A stretch of 14,287 bases of DNA. It comes from an uncultured Alphaproteobacteria bacterium (GTDB lineage: Bacteria > Pseudomonadota > Alphaproteobacteria > Rhizobiales > Ancalomicrobiaceae). The stretch is taken from the NCBI GenBank assembly GCA_937919435.1, contig CALFRR010000001.1:1-14287 (forward strand), written 5' to 3'. This document shows positions 5,868 to 13,646 of this stretch, one piece after another (position 1 is the first letter of the stretch; the number at the start of each line of letters is the position of its first letter). The notes under the pieces are model-generated. The model had not been told where the DNA came from. It saw only the letters and a list, made by a program, of their open reading frames with translations, and searched no databases. A program made the position numbers and the translations under genes.

Positions 5868-5898
5868 TTGCTCCTCCAATCGCTGGAGAATGTAGCGT
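5868..5898 (+). promoter_or_regulatory. MerR-type promoter/operator of the efflux ATPase gene
   Basis: TTGCTC at 5868-5873 and TAGCGT at 5893-5898 are separated by 19 bases, the overlong spacing typical of MerR-activated promoters. Within the spacer CTCCA (5874-5878) and TGGAG (5884-5888) form an inverted repeat around a 5-base centre. The left half also contains the ribosome binding site of the divergent MerR gene, so binding could directly affect MerR expression. Part of the left arm may therefore be conserved for that reason instead. Confidence 0.65.
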
Positions 5899-5928
5899 CC
5901 TCTTCGACCGACGACGAGGACCTCCATC

Positions 5929-8238
5929 ATGACCGACCGCACCATCACCCGCTTCCGTATCGAAGGCATGGACTGCGCGTCCTGCGCCGGCAAGATCGAC
6001 ACGGCGACCCGCCGATTCTCCGGTGTCGAGGACGTCTCGGTGTCGGTGACGGCGCGGACCATGGCGGTGACCCACGATCCGCGGACCGATCTCGACGGGC
6101 TCGTCCGCCGCATCACGGGATTGGGCTACGTGGTGGCGCGCCTCGCCTCGGACGACGTGCCGGCGCGTGCCGCCGCCCCCCGTCACGATCACGGGGAAGG
6201 CTCGTGCTGCGCGTCGGACGCCTGCTGCGGCCACACTCACGCGCCGACGCACGCCCACTCGGATCACGGCCACGATCACGGGCACGATCACCGTCATGGT
6301 CACGCCGGAGAGACGTCGGTCGAACCGCACGGGGCGGTCGGGCACGGCACCGCCGCCGCGGCGCATCCGGAGGAGACGCCGTGGTGGCGGTCGCGCAAGG
6401 CCGGCTCGACGGTGCTCGCCGGCGCCGCGCTGGCGGTCGCCTACGGGCTGGGGCATCTCGTCCCGGACCGGGCGGCGCTCTTCTTCGTCGCGGCGATCGC
6501 CGTCGGGCTGGTCCCGGTGGCGCGCCGCGCGGTGTCGGCGGCGTTCGCCGGGACGCCCTTCTCGATCGAGATGCTGATGACCGTCGCCGCCCTCGGTGCG
6601 ATCGCCATCGGCGCGGTCGAAGAAGCCGCCGTGGTCGTCTTCCTGTTCCTCGTCGGGGAGTTGCTCGAGGGCGCCGCCGCGTCGCGGGCCCGCGCCTCGA
6701 TCCGTGCCCTCTCCGATCTGGTGCCGTCGACCGCCCGGATCGAGCGCGACGGAGCGATCGTCGAGATCGCCGCGGCGGCGATCGAGCGCGGAGCGACGCT
6801 CGTCGTGCGCCCGGGCGATCGCATCGCGGCCGACGGGACGGTTCTGGACGGCGCCGGCGCCGTCGACGAGGCCCCGGTCACCGGCGAGAGCGTGCCGAAG
6901 CAGAAGGCGGTCGGCGATCGCGTCTTCGCCGGCACGGTCAACGGCGAGGGACTGCTCAGGGTCCGTGTCGAAGCGGCGGCCGAGGACAACACCATCGCCC
7001 GGGTGGTGCGTCTGGTCGAGGAGGCCCAGGAACGCAAGGCGCCGACCGAACGCTTCATCGACCGCTTCTCGCGCGTCTACACCCCGGCGATCGTGATCGT
7101 CGCCGGGCTCGTCGCGATCCTGCCGCCGGTCGCCTTCGCGGAGGCCTGGCTGCCCTGGATCTACAAGGGGCTGGCGATCCTGCTGATCGGCTGCCCCTGT
7201 GCGCTGGTGATCTCGACTCCGGCGGCCGTCGCCGCGGGTCTGTCGGCCGGCGCGCGGCGGGGCCTTCTGATGAAGGGCGGGTCGGTGCTCGAGACGATCG
7301 GCCGGATCGATGCCGTCGCCTTCGACAAGACCGGAACCCTGACCCGCGGCAGACCGGAGGTCACCGACGTCGAGGCCTTTGCCGAAGCGACGCCGGAGGC
7401 GGTTCTGGCGACCGCCGCCGCCCTCGACGCCGGCTCCGCCCATCCGCTCGCCCTCGCCGTGCGCGGCGAAGCGGCGCGGCGCGCCGTCGTCCCGCCGATC
7501 GCCACCGCGGTCGCCGCGGTTCCCGGCAAGGGCGTTTCGGGACGGGTCGACGGCGGTTCGGTGTTCCTGGGCTCGGCCGCCGCCGTCGCGGCGCTCGCTC
7601 CGATCGACGAAGCGGCCCGGGCGCGGATCGCGGCCCGTGCGGGCGAGGGCAAGTCGCTGTCCCTCGTCGTGCGCGACGGGGTGGTCCTCGGCCTCCTCGC
7701 CATGCGCGACGAACCCCGCCCCGATGCGGAGGCCGGTCTGCGGGCGCTCGACGCCCTCGGCATCCGTTCGGTGATGCTGACCGGGGACAACCGCGCGACC
7801 GCCGAGGCGATCGGCCGCGATCTCCGCCTCGAAGTGCGTGCCGAGCTGCTGCCCGAGGACAAGCAGCGGTCGGTCGACGAGATGCGGCGGTCCGGTCTGC
7901 GCGTCGCCAAGGTCGGCGACGGCATCAACGACGCGCCGGCGCTCGCCGCCGCCGATGTCGGCATCGCCATGGGGGGCGGCACCGACGTCGCCCTCGAGAC
8001 GGCGGATGCGGCGGTCCTCCACGCTCGGGTCGGCGACGTCGCCGACATGGTCGCCCTGTCGCGCGCCACGATGGCCAACATCCGCCAGAACGTCGCCGTC
8101 GCCCTGGGACTGAAGGCGCTGTTCCTGGTGACCACCGTCGCCGGGATCACCGGTCTGTGGCCGGCGATCCTCGCCGACACCGGCGCGACCGTCCTCGTCA
8201 CCGCCAACGCCCTGCGCCTGCTCGCCTGGCGACCGTGA
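5929..8238 (+). CDS. P1B-type heavy-metal (Zn/Cd/Pb) exporting ATPase
   Basis: A 769-residue inner-membrane P-type ATPase, close to ZntA/CadA (P1B-2). An N-terminal HMA domain carries MDCASC (residues 14-19). A linker at about 85-148 is very rich in His and has two Cys pairs, 93-94 and 99-100. Later motifs are PVTGES (316-321), the transport motif CPC (422-424, followed by ALVISTP), the phosphorylated Asp in DKTGT (466-470), the class HP (505-506), TGDN (618-621) and GDGINDAP (663-670). Asp750 in LADTGAT corresponds to the Asp required for divalent metals in ZntA. The usual eight membrane helices can be placed. GAGGA at 5916-5920 precedes the ATG. It pumps Zn2+, Cd2+ or Pb2+ to the periplasm and is the likely target of the divergent MerR regulator. 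CPC plus the terminal Asp favours divalent over Cu+ transport; the exact metal is open. Confidence 0.94.
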   Translation: MTDRTITRFRIEGMDCASCAGKIDTATRRFSGVEDVSVSVTARTMAVTHDPRTDLDGLVRRITGLGYVVARLASDDVPARAAAPRHDHGEGSCCASDACCGHTHAPTHAHSDHGHDHGHDHRHGHAGETSVEPHGAVGHGTAAAAHPEETPWWRSRKAGSTVLAGAALAVAYGLGHLVPDRAALFFVAAIAVGLVPVARRAVSAAFAGTPFSIEMLMTVAALGAIAIGAVEEAAVVVFLFLVGELLEGAAASRARASIRALSDLVPSTARIERDGAIVEIAAAAIERGATLVVRPGDRIAADGTVLDGAGAVDEAPVTGESVPKQKAVGDRVFAGTVNGEGLLRVRVEAAAEDNTIARVVRLVEEAQERKAPTERFIDRFSRVYTPAIVIVAGLVAILPPVAFAEAWLPWIYKGLAILLIGCPCALVISTPAAVAAGLSAGARRGLLMKGGSVLETIGRIDAVAFDKTGTLTRGRPEVTDVEAFAEATPEAVLATAAALDAGSAHPLALAVRGEAARRAVVPPIATAVAAVPGKGVSGRVDGGSVFLGSAAAVAALAPIDEAARARIAARAGEGKSLSLVVRDGVVLGLLAMRDEPRPDAEAGLRALDALGIRSVMLTGDNRATAEAIGRDLRLEVRAELLPEDKQRSVDEMRRSGLRVAKVGDGINDAPALAAADVGIAMGGGTDVALETADAAVLHARVGDVADMVALSRATMANIRQNVAVALGLKALFLVTTVAGITGLWPAILADTGATVLVTANALRLLAWRP

Positions 8239-8390
8239 GAACCGACCCGGCGGCCGCGGTGACGGGGCGGACCCGCCCGGCCACCGATCGCGGTCCGAGG
8301 TCGGCGCTCCGACGGAAGCGGCATCGGCACGCCTCGGGCGCCGCGGATCGAACCGGCTCGTTCGAGGGGGACGATCGGCACGGTGTGTGC

Positions 8391-8409
8391 TATATCCGGA
8401 CGGATACAT
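8391..8409. promoter_or_regulatory. Palindrome TATCCG-GA-CGGATA upstream of the ABC importer genes
   Basis: TATCCG at 8393-8398 and CGGATA at 8401-8406 form a 14-base near-perfect palindrome 34 bases before the ATG at 8440. TGCTATAT at 8389-8396 could serve as an extended -10, but no good -35 lies 17 bases upstream, which suggests an activator or a repressor site at the promoter. It is the most AT-rich and structured part of the 201-base gap (8239-8439) after the P-type ATPase gene; nothing else is recognisable in that gap. Confidence 0.4.
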
Positions 8410-8439
8410 CTGATCCGACTCGTCCTCCGGGGGTCCGCC

Positions 8440-9432
8440 ATGCGCTTCACCATCAGTCGTCGTCAGGCTCTCGTCGGCGGAGCCTTGCTTCCTCTCCTCG
8501 GACAGGGCGCGCGCGGTCTCCACGCCGCGCCCGCCGCCGGACTGGAGATTCTCGGCGCCCCCAACGGCGCGACGATCGTGCTGGCCGATCTGGTCGCCTC
8601 GGGGCGGCTGGAGAAGGTCGCGCCGGGCGCGACGTTCCGTCTGTGGCGGACGACCGACGATCTGCGCGCCGGCATCGTCTCGGGACGCAATCTGCTCTTC
8701 ACGGCGCCCAGCCACGTGCCGGTCAATCTGGTCAATCGCGGCATGCCGTTGAAAATCGCGGCGATCATCGGCATGGGCCACCTTTCGGTCGTCACCGCCG
8801 ACGAGCGCGTCCGCTCCTTCCGCGATCTCGCCGGCAAGACCGTCCTGAGCTTCTTCCGCCACGACATGCCGGATCTGGTGTTTCGCGCTCTGGCGAAGTT
8901 GGAGGGCATGGATCCCGAGAAGGACATGACGCTCCAATACGTCCAGACGCCGATGGAGGCCGCGCAGATGCTCGCCGCCGGCAAGGTGGACACCGCGGTT
9001 CTCTCCGAGCCGCCGGCGACCGCCGCGATCACGATGGCGGCCCAGCAGGGGCGCACGCTCCGCCGCGCCGTCGACCTCTCCGAACTCTGGGGCGTGCACA
9101 AGGGCAAGCCGCGCATTCCGATGGTCTCGATCGCGCTCCACGCCAGACTGCTCGACGAGGCGCCGGACCTGGTCGCGGCTCTCGGAGCCGGCCTCGCCGC
9201 GGCTCGGGACCACGTTCTGGCGGACCGCCGGGCGGCGGCGGCCCTCGCGGAGAAGACCATGGAGATGAAGCCGCAGATCTTCGAGAAGGCCTTCGACCAT
9301 TTCCACATCGAGCTGGCGTCGGCCCGTGCGGTGAAGGCCGAACTGGTCGAGTTCTACCAGACCCTGCTCGATCTCGAGCCCGGGTCGCTCGGCGGAAAGC
9401 TGCCGCCCGACGACTTCTACCTGGACCTCTGA
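8440..9432 (+). CDS. ABC importer periplasmic binding protein, NitT/TauT (SsuA/NMT1-like) family
   Basis: A 330-residue solute-binding protein of the SsuA/NrtA/ThiY-like fold. The N-terminus has a twin-arginine motif SRRQAL at residues 6-11, followed by a hydrophobic stretch and a likely cleavage after ...LHA near 29, so Tat export is possible. Family-like segments are LGAPNGATIVLADLVASGRL (residues 38-57), the central FRDLAGKTVLSFF and the MEAAQMLAAGKVDTAVLSEPPAT segment that forms the second lobe. I chose the ATG at 8440 because it starts directly at the signal peptide; an upstream ATG at 8383 adds 19 unlikely residues. Permease and ATPase genes follow at once, so the three form one importer. 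The substrate (sulfonate, nitrate, pyrimidine precursor, metal chelate or other) cannot be read from the sequence. Confidence 0.88.
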   Translation: MRFTISRRQALVGGALLPLLGQGARGLHAAPAAGLEILGAPNGATIVLADLVASGRLEKVAPGATFRLWRTTDDLRAGIVSGRNLLFTAPSHVPVNLVNRGMPLKIAAIIGMGHLSVVTADERVRSFRDLAGKTVLSFFRHDMPDLVFRALAKLEGMDPEKDMTLQYVQTPMEAAQMLAAGKVDTAVLSEPPATAAITMAAQQGRTLRRAVDLSELWGVHKGKPRIPMVSIALHARLLDEAPDLVAALGAGLAAARDHVLADRRAAAALAEKTMEMKPQIFEKAFDHFHIELASARAVKAELVEFYQTLLDLEPGSLGGKLPPDDFYLDL

Positions 9433-9434
9433 CC

Positions 9435-10280
9435 ATGTCCCGGCGTGGAGGCCCCGCGCACCGGTCCGACCGCCTGATCGGCTATCTGGGCGGCGGCATC
9501 GGTCTCTCGCTGCTCGCCGGCGGATGGGCCTGGGTCAACCTCGCCTCGGGGCCCTTCGTGCTGCCGTCGCTCGGCGACACCGCGACCGCCTTCGTCGGGC
9601 TGGTGACGTCGGGGGCGGCGGCGAGAGCGCTCGCGGTCACGCTGCTGCACGCGGTCGGTGGCGCGGCGCTCGGCGCGGCCGTCGGCTTCGGGTTGGGACT
9701 GGTCGGAGGACTGTGGCGGTTCGGCGGAGCGGTGCTGAGGCCGATGGCGCTCGCCGTCCTCGGCGTCCCGCCGGTCGCCTGGGTGGTTCTGGCGCTGCTG
9801 TGGTTCGGTCCGGGATTCTGGAGCCCGCTCTTCACCGTGTGGGTGACGACGCTTCCCATCCTGTTCGCGGCGACGGTCCAGGGCGTGCACGCGCGCGACC
9901 CGCATCTGGTCGAGATGGCCGCGGTCTTTCGGCTGCCGGCATCGACCCGGCTCTTCCGAATCCTGCTGCCGGAACTGGCGGTCCACGTCGCTCCCGCGCT
10001 CTCCACCACCTTCGCGCTGTCGTGGAAGGTGGCTCTGACGGCGGAGCTGCTCGGCGACGGCACCGGGATCGGCGGCACCTTCGCCGCCGCCCGCGCGCAT
10101 CTCGATCTGCCGGAGGCCATGGCCTGGGTGGTCCTCGTCGTGGTCTTCCTGCTGGTCACCGACACCCTGCTTCTCGGGCCGTTGCGCCGCTGGATCGCCG
10201 GCCACCGGGGACGCGCGGCGCGCGGCGCGACCGAGGGGCGCAGCTGTGTGGGCATCGGCGTCCTGAGGGAGAATGCCTGA
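9435..10280 (+). CDS. ABC importer permease, NitT/TauT (SsuC-like) type
   Basis: A 281-residue inner-membrane permease of the BPD-transport family, with about six hydrophobic segments. The EAA loop that contacts the ATPase is at about residues 160-178 (EMAAVFRLPASTRLFRILLP region). The GxxWxPLF...TLPILFAATVQGV segment (127-151) is typical of the SsuC group. The ATG at 9435 lies two bases after the binding-protein stop. The frame is open far upstream, but that is shadow across the ATPase and binding-protein genes. The stop overlaps the start of the ATPase gene (TGATG at 10278-10282). It forms the membrane channel of the three-gene importer. Confidence 0.9.
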   Translation: MSRRGGPAHRSDRLIGYLGGGIGLSLLAGGWAWVNLASGPFVLPSLGDTATAFVGLVTSGAAARALAVTLLHAVGGAALGAAVGFGLGLVGGLWRFGGAVLRPMALAVLGVPPVAWVVLALLWFGPGFWSPLFTVWVTTLPILFAATVQGVHARDPHLVEMAAVFRLPASTRLFRILLPELAVHVAPALSTTFALSWKVALTAELLGDGTGIGGTFAAARAHLDLPEAMAWVVLVVVFLLVTDTLLLGPLRRWIAGHRGRAARGATEGRSCVGIGVLRENA

Positions 10281-11023
10281 TGCTCGTGCTCGACACGGTC
10301 TCCTGGCGCGCCGGCCCGACCCCGATCGTCGAGCGGGTCACGCTGTCGGTGGATCGGGGCGAACTGGTCGTGCTGCTCGGTCCGTCGGGGGCCGGCAAGA
10401 CCTCGATCCTGAGATTGGCCGCGGGCCTGATCCGTCCCTCCGACGGGACGGTCCGCAACGGCTTCCGCCGCACCGCCATGGTGTTCCAGGAGCCGCGCCT
10501 GCTGCCCTGGGCCGGGGCGCGGGAGAACGTGGCGCTGGTTCTGGAAGCCGAGGACACGACGTCGTCGCAACGGCTGGAACGGGCCGATCGCTGGCTGTCT
10601 CGGCTCGGTTTCGCCGATCACGACCTCGCCAAGCGACCGAACGAGCTCTCCGGCGGCATGCAGGCGCGCGTCGCCATCGCCCGTGCCTTCGTGGTCGAAC
10701 CCGATCTGGTGCTGCTCGACGAGCCCTTCGCGGCCCTCGATCTGGGGCTCAGGCGGGATCTCCAGAGGCTCACGCGGGACATCGTCGCGGAGACCGGTGT
10801 CGGCGCGCTGTTCGTCACGCACGACCTGACCGAGGCCGTCGGCCTCGCCGACCGCATCGCGGTGTCGGCCGGACGCCCCGGGCGGATCGTCGCCGATCTC
10901 GTCAACACACCCACCGGCGACCTGCCGGATGCCTGGAGCGCGGCCGCCGCTCTGTCTCGGCGTCCCGAACTCGCGCCGGTCCTCGCCGGGCTCGCCGCCC
11001 CCGAGGACGGTGCGTGCTCGTGA
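10280..11023 (+). CDS. ABC importer ATPase, NitT/TauT (SsuB-like) type
   Basis: A 247-residue cytoplasmic ABC ATPase. Walker A is GPSGAGKTS at residues 34-42, the Q-loop Gln is Q70 (VFQEPRLLPW), the signature LSGGMQ is at 123-128, Walker B LVLLDEP at 143-149, and the switch His is H181. The VFQEPRLLPW and SGGMQ spellings are typical of the nitrate/sulfonate/bicarbonate group. The start ATG overlaps the permease stop by one base, so translation is coupled. It energises the importer encoded by the two preceding genes. The next gene converges from the other strand. Confidence 0.92.
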   Translation: MLVLDTVSWRAGPTPIVERVTLSVDRGELVVLLGPSGAGKTSILRLAAGLIRPSDGTVRNGFRRTAMVFQEPRLLPWAGARENVALVLEAEDTTSSQRLERADRWLSRLGFADHDLAKRPNELSGGMQARVAIARAFVVEPDLVLLDEPFAALDLGLRRDLQRLTRDIVAETGVGALFVTHDLTEAVGLADRIAVSAGRPGRIVADLVNTPTGDLPDAWSAAAALSRRPELAPVLAGLAAPEDGACS

Positions 11024-11051
11024 GAGACGATTCCCCACGCCCGTCCCTCCG

Positions 11052-11096
11052 CGATCGCCCGTCCGCGGCGGTTCGGGCGGGAACGGCGGACGATCG
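11052..11096. terminator. Bulged inverted repeat between convergent ABC operons
   Basis: CGATCG (11052-11057) and TCCGC (11062-11066) pair with GCGGA (11086-11090) and CGATCG (11091-11096), with a 4-base bulge on the left side and a 19-base loop. It lies in the 76-base gap between the two converging operons and could slow transcription from both sides. No T-runs are seen. Confidence 0.3.
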
Positions 11097-11099
11097 GAC

Positions 11100-11849
11100 T
11101 CAGTCCGCGCCGAGGAAGCCGCAGCGCCGCAGGATGGCCTGCCCTTCCGGGGCGAGCAGGAAGTCGGCGAAGGCGTGGGCGGCCGGCGCCGCCGTCGGCG
11201 CCAGACAGAGGCCGTATTCCGCCGTCGGCGCCAGCTCCGGCGGCAGGGCGACGACGCGGACACCGCCTTCGGCGCAGGTCGCGGCGGAGTGGCTGGCGTA
11301 GCCGAGCATGGCGTCGGCCCGGTCCGTGCCGATCAGCCACGCCGCCGCCGATCGCCCCTCCGGTACCGCCGGGCTGTCCTTCCCGCCGACCGGTCGCGCG
11401 GCCTTCGCCCGCAGCACCGAGCCCTTGCCCGGACGGGCGGTGTCGACGGCGTCGAAGAACCGCTCGGCATAGTCGCCCGAGGGGTCGTCGCCGGGCGTCG
11501 AGGTCGCGAGCCGCACGGCGGGATCGAGCAGGACGTCGACGATCGTTCCCGTGTCGGCGATCAGCGAGGCCCGCACGAACGCGACGAACCCGTTCCGGGC
11601 GAAGCGGCGCAGCCCGATCGCCCGGCCGTCGCGCACCAGTCGCTCCGGGTGGCCCATGTCGGCCGAGCAGAAGACGTCACAGGCGGCACCGGCCTCGATC
11701 TCGGCCCGCAGCAGCCCGGCCGGACCGTGCCGACGGATCGGGCGGGCATCCGGGCGGACCGCGGCGAACGCCTCCTCGACGGCGGCGAAGGCACGCCGCA
11801 GGCTGCCGGCGGCGAGGATGCGGACGGGGTCCGTCGGAAGCGGGGTCAT
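11100..11849 (-). CDS. ModA-like (molybdate/tungstate-type) substrate-binding protein without a signal peptide
   Basis: A 249-residue protein with the fold of oxyanion-binding proteins. It starts almost at the mature domain: VRILAAGSLRRAFAAVEEAF (9-28), then HGPAGLLRAEIEAGAACDVFCSAD (41-64), where ModA has GSSGAL...QIE.GAPADLFISAD. The end, HAFADFLLAPEGQAILRRCGF, is also ModA-like. There is no hydrophobic leader before residue 9, so the product would stay in the cytoplasm unless the true start or an export route is missed. It contains at least four cysteines, including C58, C61, C192 and C215, unusual for a periplasmic ModA. The start overlaps the stop of the upstream ABC ATPase by ATGA, and it is the last gene of the FecBCD-type operon. 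It may be a cytoplasmic oxyanion or metal binder, or a delivery or sensing partner. The family is likely; the ligand is unknown. Confidence 0.78.
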   Translation of the reverse strand: MTPLPTDPVRILAAGSLRRAFAAVEEAFAAVRPDARPIRRHGPAGLLRAEIEAGAACDVFCSADMGHPERLVRDGRAIGLRRFARNGFVAFVRASLIADTGTIVDVLLDPAVRLATSTPGDDPSGDYAERFFDAVDTARPGKGSVLRAKAARPVGGKDSPAVPEGRSAAAWLIGTDRADAMLGYASHSAATCAEGGVRVVALPPELAPTAEYGLCLAPTAAPAAHAFADFLLAPEGQAILRRCGFLGAD

Positions 11850-12619
11850 GGCATCACCGAGGTGTAGAGAGGCGCGATCGAGCGACGCGTCCGCCCGCCC
11901 GCTTCGAAGGTGAGCGTGGCGACCGGCAGACCGTAGAGCGCGGCGATGCGGTCGTCGGTCAGAATGTCCCGGGTCGGGCCGGAGAGCGCCGGTGCATCGG
12001 GCGGCATCGCCAGCACGCCGTCGGCGACGGCCAGCGCATGGTTCGGCTGATGCGTGGTGAAGACGATGGCGAGACCGTCGTCGGCGAGGCGGCGCAGGAG
12101 GCTCAGCACCCGATCCTGATTGCCGAGGTCGAGCGCCGAGGCCGGTTCGTCGAGCAGCAGCGTCGCCGGTTCGCCGGCGATGGCTCGGGCGATCAGCACC
12201 AGCTGCCGCTCGCCCCCCGAGAGGCTGTCGAAGCCGCGCTCGGCGAAGGCCGACATGCCGGTGACGGCGAGGGCTGCGGCCGCGGCGGCGCGGTCGCGGC
12301 CGCCGGGCATCCTGAGCAGACCGACGTGGCGCGCCCGGCCCATCAGCACGATGTCGAAGACCGTGTAGGGAAAGGTGCGGGCGAAGTCCTGCGGCACGAG
12401 GCCGACGGCGCCGTCGGCCACGATGCTGCCGGTCGTCGGGCGCTTCAGGCCGGCGGCGACCCGCAGCAACGTCGTCTTGCCGCGCCCGTTCGGCCCGAGC
12501 ACGGCGCGCACTTCGCCGGCCCGGACGGTGAGGTCGAGGTCGCGGAACTGCCAGGTCCGGCCGTCGTAGGAATGGCCGGCGGCACGGGCGGTCAGGCGGG
12601 AGGGACCGAACTCAGCCAT
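11846..12619 (-). CDS. FecE/BtuD-type ABC importer ATPase
   Basis: A 257-residue ABC ATPase of the siderophore/heme/cobalamin/molybdate importer group. Walker A is GPNGRGKTT at residues 42-50, the Q-loop Gln is Q77 (LVPQDFA), the segment YTVFDIVLMGRARHVGLL (85-102) is typical of the FecE group, the signature LSGGERQ is at 133-139, Walker B LLLDEPA at 154-160, and the switch His is H190. The start overlaps the end of the permease gene by 8 bases and the stop overlaps the ModA-like gene by 4, so all are translationally coupled. It powers the importer formed with the two upstream genes. Confidence 0.93.
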   Translation of the reverse strand: MAEFGPSRLTARAAGHSYDGRTWQFRDLDLTVRAGEVRAVLGPNGRGKTTLLRVAAGLKRPTTGSIVADGAVGLVPQDFARTFPYTVFDIVLMGRARHVGLLRMPGGRDRAAAAAALAVTGMSAFAERGFDSLSGGERQLVLIARAIAGEPATLLLDEPASALDLGNQDRVLSLLRRLADDGLAIVFTTHQPNHALAVADGVLAMPPDAPALSGPTRDILTDDRIAALYGLPVATLTFEAGGRTRRSIAPLYTSVMP

Positions 12620-13646
12620 GGCCGCCCATCCGCGTCCGTTGCAGCAGGAAGGCGAACACCGGTGTGCCGATCAGTGCGGTGAGGATGCCGAGCGGGATCT
12701 CCGCCGCCGTGACGGTGCGGGCGACGTCGTCGACGGCGAGGAGGAACAGCCCGCCGGCGAGCATCGAGGCCGGCAACAGTCGGCGGTGGTCGGCCCCCAC
12801 CATCATCCGGGCGAGATGCGGCACGACGAGCCCGACCCAGCCGACGATGCCGGAGACGGCGACCTGTGCCGAAACGATGGCGGCGGTCAGGACCAGCACG
12901 ATCCACCGCAGCCGTTCGACCGGCACGCCGAGCGCGGCGGCATCCTCGTCGCCCATCGACAGGATGTTGATGCGCCAGCGCAGCAGCAGCAGCGCCACGC
13001 CGCCGACCACCACCGGTCCGGCGACCAGACCGACCTTGTCGGCGCTGGCCGTGGCGAAGGAGCCGAGCAGCCAGAAGACGATCACCGGCAGCTTGTCCTG
13101 ACTGTCGGCGACGTACTGCACCAGGCTGACCAGGGCGCCGAAGAAGCCGGACACGATGACCCCGGCGAGGACCAGGACGAGGATGTTGCTGCGCGCCACC
13201 AGGGTGCCGAGGCCGTAGACCAGGACCAGTGCGGCGAGGCCGAAGAGGAAGGCGGCGGCGACGAGGCCGGTCCTGTCCCAGCCGACGAGAATGGCGAGGG
13301 TGCCGCCGAAGGCCGCTCCGGACGAGACGCCGACGACCTGCGGCCCGACCAGCGGATTGCGGAAGACCCCCTGCAGGGCGGCACCGGAGAGCGCCAGCCC
13401 GCCGCCGGCGAGGACGGCGAGCGCCACGCGCGGCAGGCGGATGGTGACGACGACGCTCCATTCGAGCGCCGTCACCGGCGGATCCGGCGCCAGCCACGGC
13501 GAGGCGAGCACCGCGACGACCCGCGCGAACGGGAGGTCGATCCGGCCGAGGCCGAGCGACGCGACCGCCGCCACGACCAGCAGCAGAAGAAGGAGACCGG
13601 TCGCGCCGACGCCGCTCGACCGGGAGACGGGAGCCGCCGTCGTCAC
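12612..13646 (-). CDS. FecCD-type ABC importer permease
   Basis: A 344-residue, highly hydrophobic permease of the FecCD family with about ten membrane segments. The family segment RLPRVALAVLAGGGLALSGAALQGVFRNPLVGPQVVGVSSGAAFG (around residues 94-138) is intact, as is the late GWVGLVVPHLARMMVGADHRRLLPASMLAG region that contacts the ATPase. I start it at the GTG at 13646 because this overlaps the stop of the binding-protein gene by GTGA; an ATG at 13790 is in frame but lies well inside the upstream gene and adds a basic, non-hydrophobic stretch. It forms the membrane channel. Substrates of this class include ferric siderophores, heme, cobalamin and, in MolBCA systems, molybdate or tungstate. 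Confidence 0.92.
   Translation of the reverse strand: MTTAAPVSRSSGVGATGLLLLLLVVAAVASLGLGRIDLPFARVVAVLASPWLAPDPPVTALEWSVVVTIRLPRVALAVLAGGGLALSGAALQGVFRNPLVGPQVVGVSSGAAFGGTLAILVGWDRTGLVAAAFLFGLAALVLVYGLGTLVARSNILVLVLAGVIVSGFFGALVSLVQYVADSQDKLPVIVFWLLGSFATASADKVGLVAGPVVVGGVALLLLRWRINILSMGDEDAAALGVPVERLRWIVLVLTAAIVSAQVAVSGIVGWVGLVVPHLARMMVGADHRRLLPASMLAGGLFLLAVDDVARTVTAAEIPLGILTALIGTPVFAFLLQRTRMGGHG

Noticed and set aside
6235..6305. Short repeated GATCACGG/CACGATCAC units considered as a CRISPR or regulatory repeat
   Set aside because: They encode the His-rich linker of the efflux ATPase in frame; units are too short and irregular for a CRISPR array.
8389..8409. The palindrome upstream of the ABC operon considered as a ModE (molybdate) box
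   Set aside because: Only one half (GCTATAT) resembles the ModE half-site; the other half, ATACATC, does not match its inverse, so I kept it only as an unassigned palindrome.
5857..9306. A 1149-codon open frame on the minus strand across the P-type ATPase and binding-protein genes
   Set aside because: It is antisense to two well-supported genes, its translation is a low-complexity Arg/Gly/Asp mix with no domain, and long antisense frames are expected at about 70% GC.
5868..9434. An open plus-strand frame running continuously into the permease gene
   Set aside because: Only the part from 9435 on has permease features. The earlier part is an Arg-rich shadow of the ATPase and binding-protein genes in another frame.
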